Source: Batrachochytrium dendrobatidis JAM81 (taxonomy: Eukaryota > Chytridiomycota > Chytridiomycetes > Rhizophydiales). Taken from it: 64,000 nucleotides of DNA. Every line of letters begins with the position of its first letter. The first letter of the stretch is position 1. A program made the position numbers and the translations under genes. The notes beneath the pieces were generated by a model. The model was not told the origin of the DNA. It saw only the letters and a list, made by a program, of their open reading frames with translations, and searched no databases. The stretch covers positions 980,690-1,044,689 of the forward strand of contig NW_006281099.1 of the NCBI RefSeq assembly GCF_000203795.2. Direction: 5' to 3'. Below are positions 43,663-55,697 of the stretch, piece by piece.

Positions 43663-44948
43663 TGCTTTGAACAATAATCGGATTGACTAGATAAATTTTA
43701 CAAGAACGGTAGACTACGATATCAAATAGTATTTAGATGACAGATTGGTACAAGTGCAAGCTTGAGCTAGACTAATAACAAGTATGGGTTTCTGAATAAA
43801 CAAGATTTGATAAGATTAGGATCCAATGGGATCGAAAGTTGAGTTGAGTAATATGCAGTAAAATAAAGTCGATATATATAGGGCAGAGGCACCAGTGGAA
43901 TAGAGACCTCTGACCTCATGTGGCTAAGGGTGAATTATTTGAGTTTGTATCACATCTACTATCAACAACATTGATCTTCAAGGATAACAAATACTAGCAA
44001 TACATTATGTGCCACCATATGATAGCCATATGAAATTGCACTAGTTTATTCCGATTTCAAGACAAAGCAGCTCAACAAGAATGGAAAGTTCAACAGTTTT
44101 GGTGCCACTATTAAGTTAAGCTGCGTTTCACTGGCTTTTGTCAAGACTATTGGCGATCCATTTCTCGCCATCAACGCGACTGCGAGTGAGTCGGGCTATT
44201 TTAGCATATCAAACCATATGCCAAAGTGTCTGAAATGGGCTAGTTCAAGAATAAATAGCATTCAAATCCTTGTGACGGAGTCTTATTCCATACAAATGTA
44301 TATTCTTTGATGATTTCCAACTGCCGTTTTGGGCCTATTCGCTGCCATCTCAAATGTGGCAACGTGTACCAAAGTGTTTAATTTAGCCACCAGCATACAA
44401 ACTCGAGGAAATTTGAAACATCTTCATTCTGAAAATGTAGCAAGAATAACTTTTGATTGACCGCGACTCTGCCGCATTTGATGCTTATACCAAGGAGTAC
44501 TATTCCAAGCTGTGTTGGCCAAGGACTGATGTAATGGGAATGGGCAGTCATTAGCAAGTTAAGCACCTACTAAGGAGTACCAGGATAAAGATACTGGATT
44601 ATGCAATCTAACTGCCAGGACAGGGGTTGACTAATATCTTAAAACATTAGCCATTGTTTAAACCTCGTGTTGAGAAATGAGTTGTTTACTTTGCCACTGG
44701 CTGATCTACAATCAAATTTAGACTAGATTCTTGACTTGTGGCTCACTACAATCGAAAAATCATGTGGAAAACTTGCTATTGAAAGCATGGCTTGTTCAAA
44801 TCTAATGTACTTCAAATTGCTTTGGTCCTAGATTTCTACTAAATTTCTTTCATCTAATTTGACTAAATTGTATATATGCTTTAGTGTGGTGAAATAGCGT
44901 CCAAGATTAACGTTTCAAAACTTGAACAGCCTCCCAAACATCCTTATT
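43663..44948. other. Upstream region of the M36 gene; nothing else recognised
   Basis: About 1.3 kb. The proximal 250 bp are promoter. From 43930 to 44948 I see no supported gene, RNA or repeat; open frames here are short and lack family features. Confidence 0.4.
43871..43880 (-). promoter_or_regulatory. TATA-like box of the M36 protease gene
   Basis: gatatatata on plus (TATATATATC on minus), about 210 bp upstream of ATG 43662. Confidence 0.35.
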
Positions 44949-45392
44949 TACGGCCGTATTCATGCAAATGGAACACTATCTTGCATTGACTGTTTTTTAC
45001 CCCGGAATAACGGTGGTTAATGCGTTGCGCCTTTTTACTAGGAATTCAATCAACATTCAACATATAATGCACAAACTATAGTTTTGAAGATTCTCATTTG
45101 GTATTACCATACATTGTACAGTCACCAGACTCGTTCATTTCAGTACAGAGATCCAAGTTGATTGTTTTCGATACGACTTACTCTTGTTGTATCTTGATCC
45201 TACAGATATGTTTGCATCCAGTTCACAAGTCAGAGATTGCACATTTCAGAAATACGGCTGCTGTTTTCATGCTAATCACCATGAGAAAGATCAATAAAAT
45301 TTAACAAGGTTAGAGGACACAATATTGTCCAGTAAATTTCATGTAAATTGGCACTCTTATTTGATGTTTCATTTTACGTGGATATGGCGGTA
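44949..45392 (+). mobile_element. MITE, family A, copy with divergent right half (444 bp)
   Basis: Left end TA + cggccgtattcatgcaaatg, right end cattttacgtggatatggcg + gTA. The left 310 bp are nearly identical to 48571-48890 and to the reverse complement of 45960-46278. The right 130 bp instead resemble the short MITE at 33324-33547. It therefore looks like a recombinant or internally deleted member. Confidence 0.75.
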
Positions 45393-45566
45393 AATTGTAC
45401 TTGATACAGTATAAAACCATCAAAAAAGAAACATTATGCGGTGGCATCAGTTTATGAAATCCAGCCATAAACCATGTGTAATTATGACATTGTTTCTTGG
45501 AAAAGTCTATCCTATGGCGCCGCTGATTCCCAAAAAACATAGAGATACTGACTCTAGAGAAAGATG

Positions 45567-45640
45567 GCTGCTTGGTAGTTTCCAGGGAATATTTAGTGGT
45601 TGCTTGGTAGTTTCTAATGAATATTTAGCTGGCTGCTTGG
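45567..45640 (+). repeat. Short direct repeat between two MITEs
   Basis: tgcttggtagtttc followed by c/taatgaatatttag is repeated twice in tandem (about 33-bp period), then a third partial ggctgcttgg. Confidence 0.55.
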
Positions 45641-45700
45641 ATAATTACGTATTAGGATACATAAAAATAAGCACTAGTTTAGCTCTTCCATGCATCAAAT

Positions 45701-46278
45701 TGCCGCTGTATTCACATAAACTGGACCACTAAATAAAAATGCTATACATAATAAACGGCCAATCTCATGGAATAATTGGTGCCAAATTTACTGGTCAACA
45801 CCATGTCATTTGGAATGACGAGGCTGACTAATCTGCTTATTTCTGTATAAAAAACTAAGCGAATGCTCATATAGTCCCACTACATCACAATTGTTCAATC
45901 ACCAACTCTTGTTTTCTACACATCAATCATTATACCATTGATTGATCGGTATGGGAACAGCAGCCGTATTTCTGAAATGTGCAATCTCTGACTTGTGAAC
46001 TGGATGCAAACATATCTGTAGGATCAAGATACAACAAGAGTAAGTCGTATCGAAAACAATCAACTTGGATCTCTGTACTGAAATGAACGAGTCTGGTGAC
46101 TGTACAATGTATGGTAATACCAAATGAGAATCTTCAAAACTATAGTTTGTGCATTATATGTTGAATGTTGATTGAATTCCTAGTAAAAAGGCGCAACGCA
46201 TTAACCACTGCTTATTCCGAGGCAAAATAAACTCGGTTACTGAGATACAATGTGTTCCATTTGCATGAATACGACCGT
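45701..46278 (-). mobile_element. MITE, family A, full-length copy in minus orientation (578 bp)
   Basis: Almost base-for-base the reverse complement of 48571-49145, including ends (gccgctgtattcacataaac at one side, catgaatacgaccgta at the other). It contains the same short open frame of 50-60 codons as the other two copies, which has no protein-like features. It ends 172 bp before the N-acetyltransferase start. Confidence 0.85.
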
Positions 46279-46450
46279 AAATAGGTTGTCGTAGTGACTG
46301 ACCAGTTGCAGAACAATAGGAAAAACTCTGCAATCTACAAGAGATTGCATTCATCAATAAACTACAAGCAATTCAACCGTAGCTTAGACATTCAATCAAA
46401 TCAGGCTACAAAACTTGTTCTTTTAATCAATATTCGTTCAGTAAAATAAC

Positions 46451-47380
46451 ATGACGTCCATTGGTCAAGATATTGCACCCATTCTTGATAAGGTTCTATC
46501 TGTGTTGTCACTTGTTGAATCCAAACTCGAACAGCTTTTCAGTCTTCATCGCATGTTATGTCTCACTATCCCTTATGAAAACCTTTCTGTTTATTATGGC
46601 ACTCAGCCACCAACAATGGATGTCCGAGCCATTTGCAAAAAGCTTTCTTCAGGAATAAGAGGAGGCTACTGTCTTGAGCTGAATACATTCTATGCACTGC
46701 TGTTGCAGCGACTTGGATTTGGAGTTGAGAAGCGATCTGCTAAAGTAATTCTTGGGATGACAGAGGAATGTGACCGAGCTAATCGAGACGATTCGCATAT
46801 TGTGTTGATAGTGAGCTTGCCTCAAGGAGTGGCTGCAGATGGCGAATCTGGATGGACGGGCAAGTGGTTGTGTGATATTGGTGCAGCAGACTTTGCACCA
46901 ATGGAGCCAATGCCATTCAGAGACTATACAGCAGAAATACCGGCAACTCCCGGGTCTGGTGGCAAGACTTTCAAGCTTGTGCAGGGCAGCTGGCTAAACA
47001 AACAAGGCTGGTTCTTTACTTATCATGACAAGGCTAAACAAACTGATTCAGATCTGGTGGAATCTGCATCTCAATCCACTCCCGTTTATGATCGCTTCTT
47101 TTTTTTTGAGGATGTAGACTGTGACGATGAGCATTTTAATGCCATGAATGACCAGGTCAAGCAGCCTGAAAAGTGTCCACCATTTCCATTCAATACCGAG
47201 TATGCCACATTTTCCAAGCCTGACGGTAGTAGAATGACTGTCATTGGCACCAAGAAAGACGGCTACACTTTTTATGAACGCAGCCATTTAGGCAAGACAT
47301 TGCGCTCTGAAAAGCTTATAGGAGAAGAAGAGCTGAAGCAAGTACTACTTTTACATTTCTCTATAGTCTTTCCCATATAA
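46451..47380 (+). CDS. Arylamine N-acetyltransferase
   Basis: Intronless, 309 residues, about the normal NAT length. It moves acetyl (or malonyl) groups from CoA to arylamines, hydrazines and similar xenobiotics. The catalytic triad is visible: C74 in SGIRGGYCLELNTFYALL, H116 in DDSHIVLIV, D142 in WLCDIGAAD. An N-terminal helical part precedes IPYENLSVYYG, and the C-terminus has NTEYATFSKPDGSRMTV, the beta-rich third domain. Fungal NATs often detoxify plant or microbial amines. It is flanked by nearly identical MITEs in opposite orientation. Absence of introns contrasts with the housekeeping neighbours but is shared with other peripheral genes here. Confidence 0.92.
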   Translation: MTSIGQDIAPILDKVLSVLSLVESKLEQLFSLHRMLCLTIPYENLSVYYGTQPPTMDVRAICKKLSSGIRGGYCLELNTFYALLLQRLGFGVEKRSAKVILGMTEECDRANRDDSHIVLIVSLPQGVAADGESGWTGKWLCDIGAADFAPMEPMPFRDYTAEIPATPGSGGKTFKLVQGSWLNKQGWFFTYHDKAKQTDSDLVESASQSTPVYDRFFFFEDVDCDDEHFNAMNDQVKQPEKCPPFPFNTEYATFSKPDGSRMTVIGTKKDGYTFYERSHLGKTLRSEKLIGEEELKQVLLLHFSIVFPI

Positions 47381-47932
47381 CTTGTTTTTACCCATCGACC
47401 CATTCAGATGATTAAACCCAAACACCATAGCTATGAAAATCAATCGTTTATTTTAGTTACGAGTGCTGTTGGCGGAAGTAGGTCAACGCCCAGACCCGAC
47501 AAAATAAGTAGACAGCCCAGCTCAACAGATGGAAATGAAAAGTATGGCGTGAATGCAAGCGCAAAGAGCTGTAGGTGAGACAGAAGTGTCTATAGAGTAG
47601 TCAGCAACTGTATGATGATGATATTGCAGGGAGAGGGTATATTGCAATTGATCCAAAGTTTAGAGATTTAAACTTGGGCAGGTAGGTCATTGCAAATTCT
47701 CAAGAAACTCGCGAGTTTGTCGTAGTTTAGAAGGGGTGATCAATGGCAAGTTTAGATACTGTGAAGTAATAGTTCCTCGACAGATACACCGGTAAAGAGA
47801 GTAGTGGTAGATTTGAGCGAAGTCCGTCGTAGTGGAGGCATTCTATACAATAGCGAAATTAAGTGTTGATTTAGAGTCGTTAATAGGCGCCATATAAACA
47901 GACATCATCACATGTTGTGGGAACATATCAAC
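47381..47932. other. Gene-free stretch, nothing recognised
   Basis: 552 bp between the convergent NAT gene (+) and the small Ser-rich gene (-). No coding or repeat signal that I can support. Confidence 0.4.
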
Positions 47933-48364
47933 CTACTTGATATTCTGCTCAGATTGCTGAGACTGCATGAGAAGCGGATGCTGGGGTTGATGGTCCATAG
48001 TAGCACTGGTCTGGCTCATCATCCGGGGGATGGTAATAGCCCGCATTTTGATTGTACGTGGGAGTGAAGAGAATGGATATGAAGACTGATTAGATTCAGA
48101 GCCAGGGGGAGAAAATGAGGATAAGCTTGTTGCAGAAGCAGCTGCATCGGTTCCAGTTCCAAAATTGAATTGTGAACCAAGAGAGGATGTTGGACTAACA
48201 GCATCCGACATGGATGACCTACGAGAGGCATTTCCCCATAGCGAGCTGAAAGAAAAAGATGAAAAGGTGCTACCAAGAGGTGCAGTAGTAGGAGAAGTAG
48301 TGTCAGATACGACAGAAAATCTTTTTTGGGGAGATGAGTGATTGGTAGTGTCAAGAGGATTCAT
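47933..48364 (-). CDS. Small Ser-rich hypothetical protein
   Basis: 143 residues from ATG 48364 (MNPLDTTNHSSPQKRFSVVS); an earlier in-frame Met at 48400 is less likely. The protein is Ser/Thr/Pro/Gln-rich and disordered, with several RxxS-like phosphorylation contexts (RRSSMSDAVSPT). The segment SLWGNASRRSSMSDA has the look of short Ser-rich fungal proteins, but I cannot name a family. No signal peptide or membrane segment. Codon pattern and an intact frame between two MITEs support it only moderately. Confidence 0.5.
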   Translation of the reverse strand: MNPLDTTNHSSPQKRFSVVSDTTSPTTAPLGSTFSSFSFSSLWGNASRRSSMSDAVSPTSSLGSQFNFGTGTDAAASATSLSSFSPPGSESNQSSYPFSSLPRTIKMRAITIPRMMSQTSATMDHQPQHPLLMQSQQSEQNIK

Positions 48365-48570
48365 GGCTAATGTGATGACAAGGCTAGCAAGCGAAAACAC
48401 TCCACTTTTATCCTAAACTACAACGGCGCCACGAAGTTTAGTCACGCAGTCAACTAGATTTATGCATTTCTCCAAGCACAATTGTTTGTTGATACGATCG
48501 ACTCACTATTTGTAACAATCTAAGCAATTTGCACATTTTGATCCTTTTTTCAAGCACTCGAAAAGTTTAT

Positions 48571-49145
48571 TACAGCCGTATTCACGTATCGAGTACCTTG
48601 TATCTCAGTAACCGAGTTTATTTTGCCTCGGAATAAGCAGTGGTTAATGCGTTGCGCCTTTCTACTAGGAATTCAATCAACATTCAACATATAATGCACA
48701 AACTATAGTTTTGAAGATTCTCATTTGGTATTACCATACATTGTACAGTCACCAGACTCGTTCATTTCAGTACAGAGATCCAAGTTGATTGTTTTCGATA
48801 CGACTTACTCTTGTTGTATCTTGATCCTACAGATATGTTTGCATCCAGTTCACAAGTCAGAGATTGCACATTTCAGAAATACGACTGCTGTTCCCATACC
48901 GATCAATCAATGGTATAATGATTGATGTGTAGAAAACAAGAGTTGGTGATTGAACAATTGTGATGTAGTGGGACTATATGAGCATTCGCTTAGTTTTTTA
49001 TACAGAAATAAGCAGATTAGTCAGCCTCGTCATTCCAAATGACATGGTGTTGATCAGTAAATTTGGCACCAATTATTCCATGAGATTGGCCGTTTATTAT
49101 GTATAGCATTTTTATTTAGTGGTCCAGTTTATGTGAATACGGCTA
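48571..49145 (+). mobile_element. MITE, family A, full-length copy in plus orientation (575 bp)
   Basis: Left end TA + cagccgtattcacgtatcga, right end cagtttatgtgaatacggc + TA. Near-identical inverted partner at 45701-46278. It abuts the HAS1 stop codon (49153), so it may provide part of that gene's 3' untranslated region. Confidence 0.85.
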
Positions 49146-49152
49146 TACACAG

Positions 49153-51449
49153 CTAGTGACTAAACTGCCGACCATCACTACTTTTGTCACCAACTTTGGA
49201 CCCATACATGCCACGGCGCGCCTGTTTCTTGTTCTGTTGCCTACGGTCAGTCTTTCCCGATGCCCCCATTGTAAGATTCACTGATGGTGGAACTGTAAAC
49301 CCATATGCTTTTGCTACCCGTTGCAAATCCAACACCCCAACATCAAAAATCTTTTTGAGTGAATGTGATGCATATGCTTGCAAGTAGGATCTATATCCAT
49401 CCTTGGCTGATCGATTAAGATAGTAGTTCTTTTCGATTAGTCGCTCAAGTTGACCTTGCACATTTGCTATTTTGTTTGGGGGGAACTGGTATTCGTTCAA
49501 TGGCACTTTGGCATGCTTCAAGTACCGTAGGAACCCAAGCTCCGTAGGAAGTAGAAACAAGAGTGCTTTTCCTCGTCCGCCTGCTCGTGCTGTTCGACCT
49601 ACTCTATGAATATATTCTCTTGGATCATCTGGTGGATCAAACTGTAGAATCCAATCAACTGCTGGGATATCTAAACCACGAGCTGCCACATCCGTGCACA
49701 ACAAAACACCAGACTCGGCATTTACAAACTCAAAAAATGTGCTTGTTCGCTTCTGTTGCTTTTGTTTGCCCTGTTGTGATGATTCGGTGCATTGCAGTTA
49801 GATACCTTGAACTGAACATGCACCAAAATACAAAATCAAATGCTTACATGAAGATCAAGAACTGGGATATCAATAAAATTGAGCAACTCGGCATGGTACT
49901 TTACAGAATTGCAAGATGAAAAAAAAACAATAATCTTTTTCTTCAAATTTTTCTTCAAAAACGTGAACAAAAGTAGAAATCGCTGCTCAGAAGGACAAAT
50001 AACATAGCCTTGCTCTAAACCCTCATTTGTTGCCATATCCTTGTGCTCATCGACATTAATGTATAGCGGTGCTTTTTTCAACGAGACTCGGGCAAGATCT
50101 TCCACTTTTGTGGTTTGTGTGGCAGAAAACAACATGGTTTGTCGTTCTGTCGTTTTAATGTGCCATATGACCGAAGCTCAGTTAGATAAAAGCAAAACAG
50201 GTTGTATACAATGAAATGGTAAGGTAGGGGTATATCTGCGTCATACCTATAACGCCGATGCATTTAGTGCAGTTTTCGGCGCCTCAAACAGACGCAATGT
50301 GTTATAGCAAAGATTGTCAGTGCCAAAAGACACATAACAAAACAGATACAGATCTACCCACAGGGATGTAAAGTGGGCGATCTGCACTTCAATGCGGGTC
50401 AAGGTGATCATATCACTGAAAAAGCAATTATAAAGTAATAAAAAAAACTCACCGGTTGGCAATAGACCAATAATTTTGTGCATTTCCTCTTCGAAACCAA
50501 CCTCTAGAATACGATCGGCTTCATCGATAATGAGCATCTTCAAATTCTTGAAAATAAAACTCTTTGTATTCTGAAAATATCAAAAAATGAGCATTACAAT
50601 CAAACATACAGCACATTAGTAGCACTAGCATACCTGAAGGTGATCAAGCAAACGACCAGGAGTAGCAACAATGAGATTGACGCCCTTGCCTAGTTTCTCT
50701 GCCTCTGCCTTACGATTAGCACCACCCATCAAGATACCAAAGGTCTGGCTATGATGCTCAAAAAGCTCTTTGGCAACCCCAAAGATCTGGAGGGCCAGCT
50801 CACGAGTGGGTGAAATAATCAACACACCGCTGCCTGTAATGATTCAGCATACAAAAAGAAAGTGAAAGAAAAAATTAATTAATTGTTGCAAATTCAATCA
50901 TCCGTGTAAAAATATTGAAAATAAAAACCAACCATTGCGAGGCTTGAATTGTAACTTGTGCAGCAGTTCAATGGCAGGAATCAAGAACGCCAGCGTTTTA
51001 CCCGATCCAGTCTTGGCAGCACCAAGAATATCCCTGCCGGTCATGGCAGGTGGAATCGATCTCGCTTGCACCTCTGTCATCTGCTTAAACCCAAGCAACT
51101 CGATGGCTTTATGAGTTGCATTCGACACTTGTAAGGAAGAAAACGATCGATCTACATTCGTGCTAGATTCTGTTATAGCAATGTCTTCCCTTTCAAGATG
51201 ATCTTGCGTATCGTCCTCAGCTTGAATGTCATCTTCCTCAATATAGGTGGTCGATGGCTGTGTGTTGTCCTCGTTTTCGGGATCACTGTCACTGTTGCTA
51301 TGATATTCTTGTGCCTTGGACTGTTTAGCAGTCTTTGCTTTTTTGGTATGTGTCTTGAGCTGTTTTCCGACGGCTGCCTCGGAATCTCTAGATCGCTTAG
51401 ACGCCTTCTTTAAGGATTTTTTGGCATTTGAACTAGTGTCGGGATCCAT
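49153..51449 (-). CDS. HAS1: DEAD-box RNA helicase HAS1/DDX18 (5 exons)
   Basis: Exons 51449-50933, 50833-50634, 50570-50453, 50146-49848, 49770-49153; 1752 nt, 583 residues. It acts in nucleolar pre-rRNA processing for 40S and 60S subunits. Residues 1-105 are a charged, disordered Lys/Glu/Asp-rich extension. Motifs in order: Q-motif region ([15 protein letters not shown]), [10 protein letters not shown], Ia PTRELALQ, Ib [65 protein letters not shown]. The C-terminal extension ([39 protein letters not shown]) is specific to HAS1/DDX18. Complete. Confidence 0.96.
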
Positions 51450-52342
51450 GATAAGTTGAGAAAATAATAATTGGACTGATCCCGCTAAAAATAAAATTAA
51501 CTGAAGAAAGACCGAATTGGGTGGAATTGCGATTGGTTATAAAATGATTTGTAAAAGTGAAATTCAGTGTCAGGTGAAAATCACGAGACAATATATGGTT
51601 GGTGGAAATTAATAATCCTCCGAATCAATATCAGCTATTTCAAATCTCCCATTTCAGCCGGCGGCAAAAAGCATGAAAATGGAGATGAAGGATTGCCAGC
51701 AACTATCACCATCAGTGCGTACCATGTATTTGGAGACTGATCAAGGGAGTTGCAGAGCCGTAATATTCCAAGACTTGCTAAACAATGACATGCAGCATTT
51801 CCAAATGCGCATCTTATTCTAGACAACACCCCATTACACAAAGTAACTCTAATTAAACATGGCTTACCAACTATTCAACATATCGCGTAGATTGCAACTA
51901 CACTATAAAGTTTCATATTATTCATTCTTGAACCCTGCAAAAAATAATTCGAGTATAAGTGTGAATCCAGACACCAAAGAACTGAGAATATTAATTAAAG
52001 GAGCAATCAGTTTTTAGTAGGAAAGCAACAAATATGTAACCACTGTTTATTCTGAAGCAAAATAATCAATTCAAGACAAATATATGAAACGCTCCATTTT
52101 ACGTGAATATGGCTGTAAATAAGAAATTCATACGGTAAAAATACTAATGGAGCATCAAAAACATGTAAATAATACGACCTTCTAGATACTGCTTGATAGA
52201 GAGCTGGGCATAATCTAATTGGGGTTGTGCAAAATCATTACAGGATGCTGGCATAATTTACAGGTCGGAATATATTACCATGTTGTAAAGCTAAATGATC
52301 TGCATTCTTGTGATCAAGATTTGCGTCGTATTCTCTCAACGT
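51450..52342 (+). pseudogene. Decayed transposase and terminal repeat (family-A parent)
   Basis: At about 51815-51880 the plus strand reads ILDNTPLHKVTLIKHGLPTI, the same DDE segment as at 5523-5966 on the minus strand. Stops and frameshifts follow. The right terminal repeat (cattttacgtgaatatggc then tgta) ends at 52117. This links the DDE transposase to the family-A terminal repeat physically. 52118-52342 shows nothing further. Confidence 0.65.
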
Positions 52343-54819
52343 TTATCTGGTATGTGAATCTGTTTTAGGCAACATTGGAACTGGAGTGTAATCAGCCTGC
52401 GAAAAAACTTGTTTGGATGATAGCTCAAGTAGATTGGCAGGATGCCAAGCATCAGTATTACTACCATCTGCTCCATGTCCAACATATTCGGCTACCATGA
52501 CTGAGATTTCTGGTGGAGTAGTGTCATAAGTTAAGCTTTGAAGTGGAGCGCTTTGATCAAAAGATGCAGTTAGATCCATGTTGCCCAATGAATTTACCAA
52601 AAAGGGATGGTCTTCTGGATCTTGGTTTTCAGTCTCAACCATTGTTAGCGTCAAGTCAATCGGATCTGATGGTAAGCTATTTGACATTTGAGTCCTTGTA
52701 AACGACGTGACTGGATCGACAAATGGATTGCAAGATTGAGCAGGGCCGCTTTTTTTGTTTGAACCGTCGATTTGAGAATTTGATTTATGAATCACAAACG
52801 AGCTGTTGAATGGATCTGCTAAACTCTTGACAGATGGTACGAGTAGTTTAGACGATGCCCTGTAGTCTGCTGAAGGAACTGCCAAGGCATGCATGTTGGG
52901 ATTGTTTAGCATATGTAGTTTCTGCATATTTGCAGGCTTTTTATTTGGCGCGGCATACATGTTTGATTTGAAAGAAATGTTGCTCATATCACCATTCATA
53001 ACTGTGGACTGCTGCAATTCCTTGTATGACATCCCGTTTCCACCCCTTCTTGTCAAAGAAGACGGCAAAAACCCATCTTCTCTACTAATGACTGGTGGTG
53101 GCAATGGCAAATTTTCTGTTTAAACATACAAACTTTTGGATTAGATCTCTATTTTTCAAAATTGATAATAAATTGGCGAGCCCACAAGTCTATTTGAAAA
53201 TGTCAACATATCAAACCTGAAGCAAAAAAGGATAAGTTGTCAGACGCCAAGTTATGATCACGACTGCTTTCCCCCAACTCATTTAAGCTTGGAAACCGGC
53301 CAGAAATATCCACTGATATGGATTTTGCATTGCTAATATTCATACTCGATGTGCTCATATTGGCTTGACGATATACTTTATCAGATCGCATCTCTGTAAG
53401 TGGAATATACGTGTCAGACTGATTTGATGTAGTATATTGAGTTCGGGGCCACTGCAAAGCACCATGAGGTGTAGAGTACGGTAAAGTTGGTCTTTGGGCA
53501 CCTACTGGAGCGCGAGATACACCAGAAATGTCGTATAAAGGATCACGATGAGTTCCTTTGATACCTTTTTGTTTTGTCACTTGTGCTGGATACACTGCTG
53601 ACGTGTTTGCAAATGCTTGATCTTGTCTATGGTGTGGAGTTGTCAATGAAGACAATCGTACACTAGCGACAGGCTCACGCTGATTTATTTCGGGTGCTTG
53701 AGGTGAACCAGACTTGGTGGGTACATCAACGGTTGTGGCATTAGTATTTTGCTGCATTAACATGTCTAAAATATTTCCATTATTATTACAGGTATTGAGA
53801 TTCTCGACATCGGTCTCATCGTCAATATTTAACACGGATGAAAATGGAATTAATGATCGTCGCATTGCTGATACACCTGTGCCTAGATCAGCCTTCATGA
53901 CTGTATTGTAGTTTCCGTTGCTTGAAGTACCATCAACTTTTTCAGATCTGCCGTTAAAGACCGACTTATTTTCAGGTCTTTTCTTTTGTTTAGACTGAGA
54001 TGCAACTCCTTTAGGTTTTGTAGGAAGAAGAACAGAATCAGCTTGATAAATGGCTTTTTCCAAGAGGGACAATTTGGATGTATCTTGAGCAGAATTATTT
54101 GACAATGCTGTAAATGACGCGGATGGGTTATTTGGCCTGTACAATGGTGGTAGTGGAGGATTATCTTGCATACGATCCATTGTTGGATATGGGCTACCAA
54201 TTCCAAGACTGACAAAAGATGCACGATAGTTGGGATTCACAGAGAGATTTGGTTTTTGTCGAGTAGCAACAACGGCTGGTGACTCTTGCGAAGTAAATTT
54301 CAAGTCCGACAGTTTAAATCCGACAGTCATCCTATCCATGTAGCTATCATCTTTCCACATAATACTTGAGCTTTCCAAATCTGTGTTGCGGTTTCCAGCG
54401 CCAAAAATTGTTCCAAGACTCCAGCCAGTACTTTTGGGTTGTGAAAGAATAAGGCTGCTACGATGCTCTTTGGGTGTAGTAGATGGCTTTGAACCCAGTC
54501 GAGTGAAATATCCTTCAAGTGCAGCTCGCCGATCTGGATCACGCCAAACACGAATATACATGACATAGATTACCAATATAACAGCAGCCAATCCTACTAT
54601 AATGAGTGATATCAAAATAATTATTGTAGTGCTACTAGCAGTTCCAAATTCCTGTTGAGAACTGGATGCGTTGAAAGAAAGAACGGCAGATTTAGTCAAG
54701 GGTGCATTAATGGTTGATGTCGACGTGGTTTCGCTAGTTGGGTTTGAAAATACTGGGATGGATGGTTGGATTATAGTAGCAGATGCGACTGTTGAAAAAA
54801 CGGCATTGCGGTTAGACAT
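52343..54819 (-). CDS. Single-pass membrane protein with long disordered cytoplasmic tail (2 exons)
   Basis: Exons 54819-53217 and 53115-52343 (phase 1 junction GCTTCAG|gtttga to taaacag|AAAAT) give 791 residues; the second exon would otherwise be an orphan frame without a good start. Residues about 1-60 are Ser/Thr-rich and extracellular-looking but have no signal peptide. One membrane helix follows (about residues 62-90, IIILISLIIVGLAAVILVIYVMYIRVW) with Arg on the inner side. The remaining 700 residues are disordered and rich in Ser/Pro/Asn with many candidate phosphosites. The layout resembles fungal wall-stress-sensor or Skg6-like proteins, but no family signature is present. Confidence 0.75.
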
Positions 54820-55697
54820 TTTCAAGTCGGTTGTATTTACTTGCTGTATAACAAGGGAGTGCCAGATTTACACTAGATTCAGAGAAATGATAGCAATGGA
54901 TAAGAGTGAAGGAAACGGAGATGAATCAATCCAATAAATTGGCAAACTACAGTTATTATACACGGCTCAGCCCTTCAAATAATTGAGGCAACAGCCACAA
55001 ATTTGAAAGTTGTTGCGGCTTATAGCATGAGATTTGGATGGTTTTATGGTCTGGCAAGCTAAGCCAGATATGGTAATGATAGGAGCGGAGTTTGACTTGT
55101 GGCGCCTTTATCTGACCGCACGCGCTGAAATCTTCCAATGCCAAATTGAATCGTGTTTGCCATGACTGCTGATTTGGCACTGATCTTGCTTTAACGATTG
55201 TGATGCGTATAAAACGGAGCTGAAATAAACTGAATAAAGCAATTGGCTTTTATGGTTCAGCAGCAAAAGCCAACTCTCAAGTCTATCAGCCCAGCCTCTA
55301 GTTCATAAGTACTCAATTGGGTGCCACTTTGACCTTCAAATACTAATACTTTGAAGGATCATAGTCGATCTATTAATTTAGCACAAAATCATACATTGGC
55401 TAATCGTGGAATGTGTCGGATATATCAGAAAGGTCTTAGTATTTGCAAACCAACTGGCATAACAAACCCCAAGCTATATAACCATGTTATGGTTTTCAAG
55501 GCTGATGCTTTGGATTATTCCACTAATGCCAGAGCTGAAGCTTCATAATAAAAACATCCACGTGATATAGATTTACTCTCCAACACTAAATACAGATCTC
55601 CAAACTCCGACTACTTTAAAAAGATAAAATAGTTGATACCTATATATAGCAAAGTCAGCAAAAACCCTAAATAATCATATTTCAAAGATACAGTAAA
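54820..55697. other. Divergent intergenic region, nothing recognised
   Basis: 878 bp between the membrane protein (-) and the CRIB-kinase (+). A CACGTG lies at 55559-55564. No supported gene. Confidence 0.4.

Noticed and set aside
45098..45304. Repeated 50-66-residue frame (also 45923-46123 and 48725-48925)
   Set aside because: It recurs only because the MITE recurs. It has no initiation context, domain or codon bias, and the short MITE subfamily lacks it.
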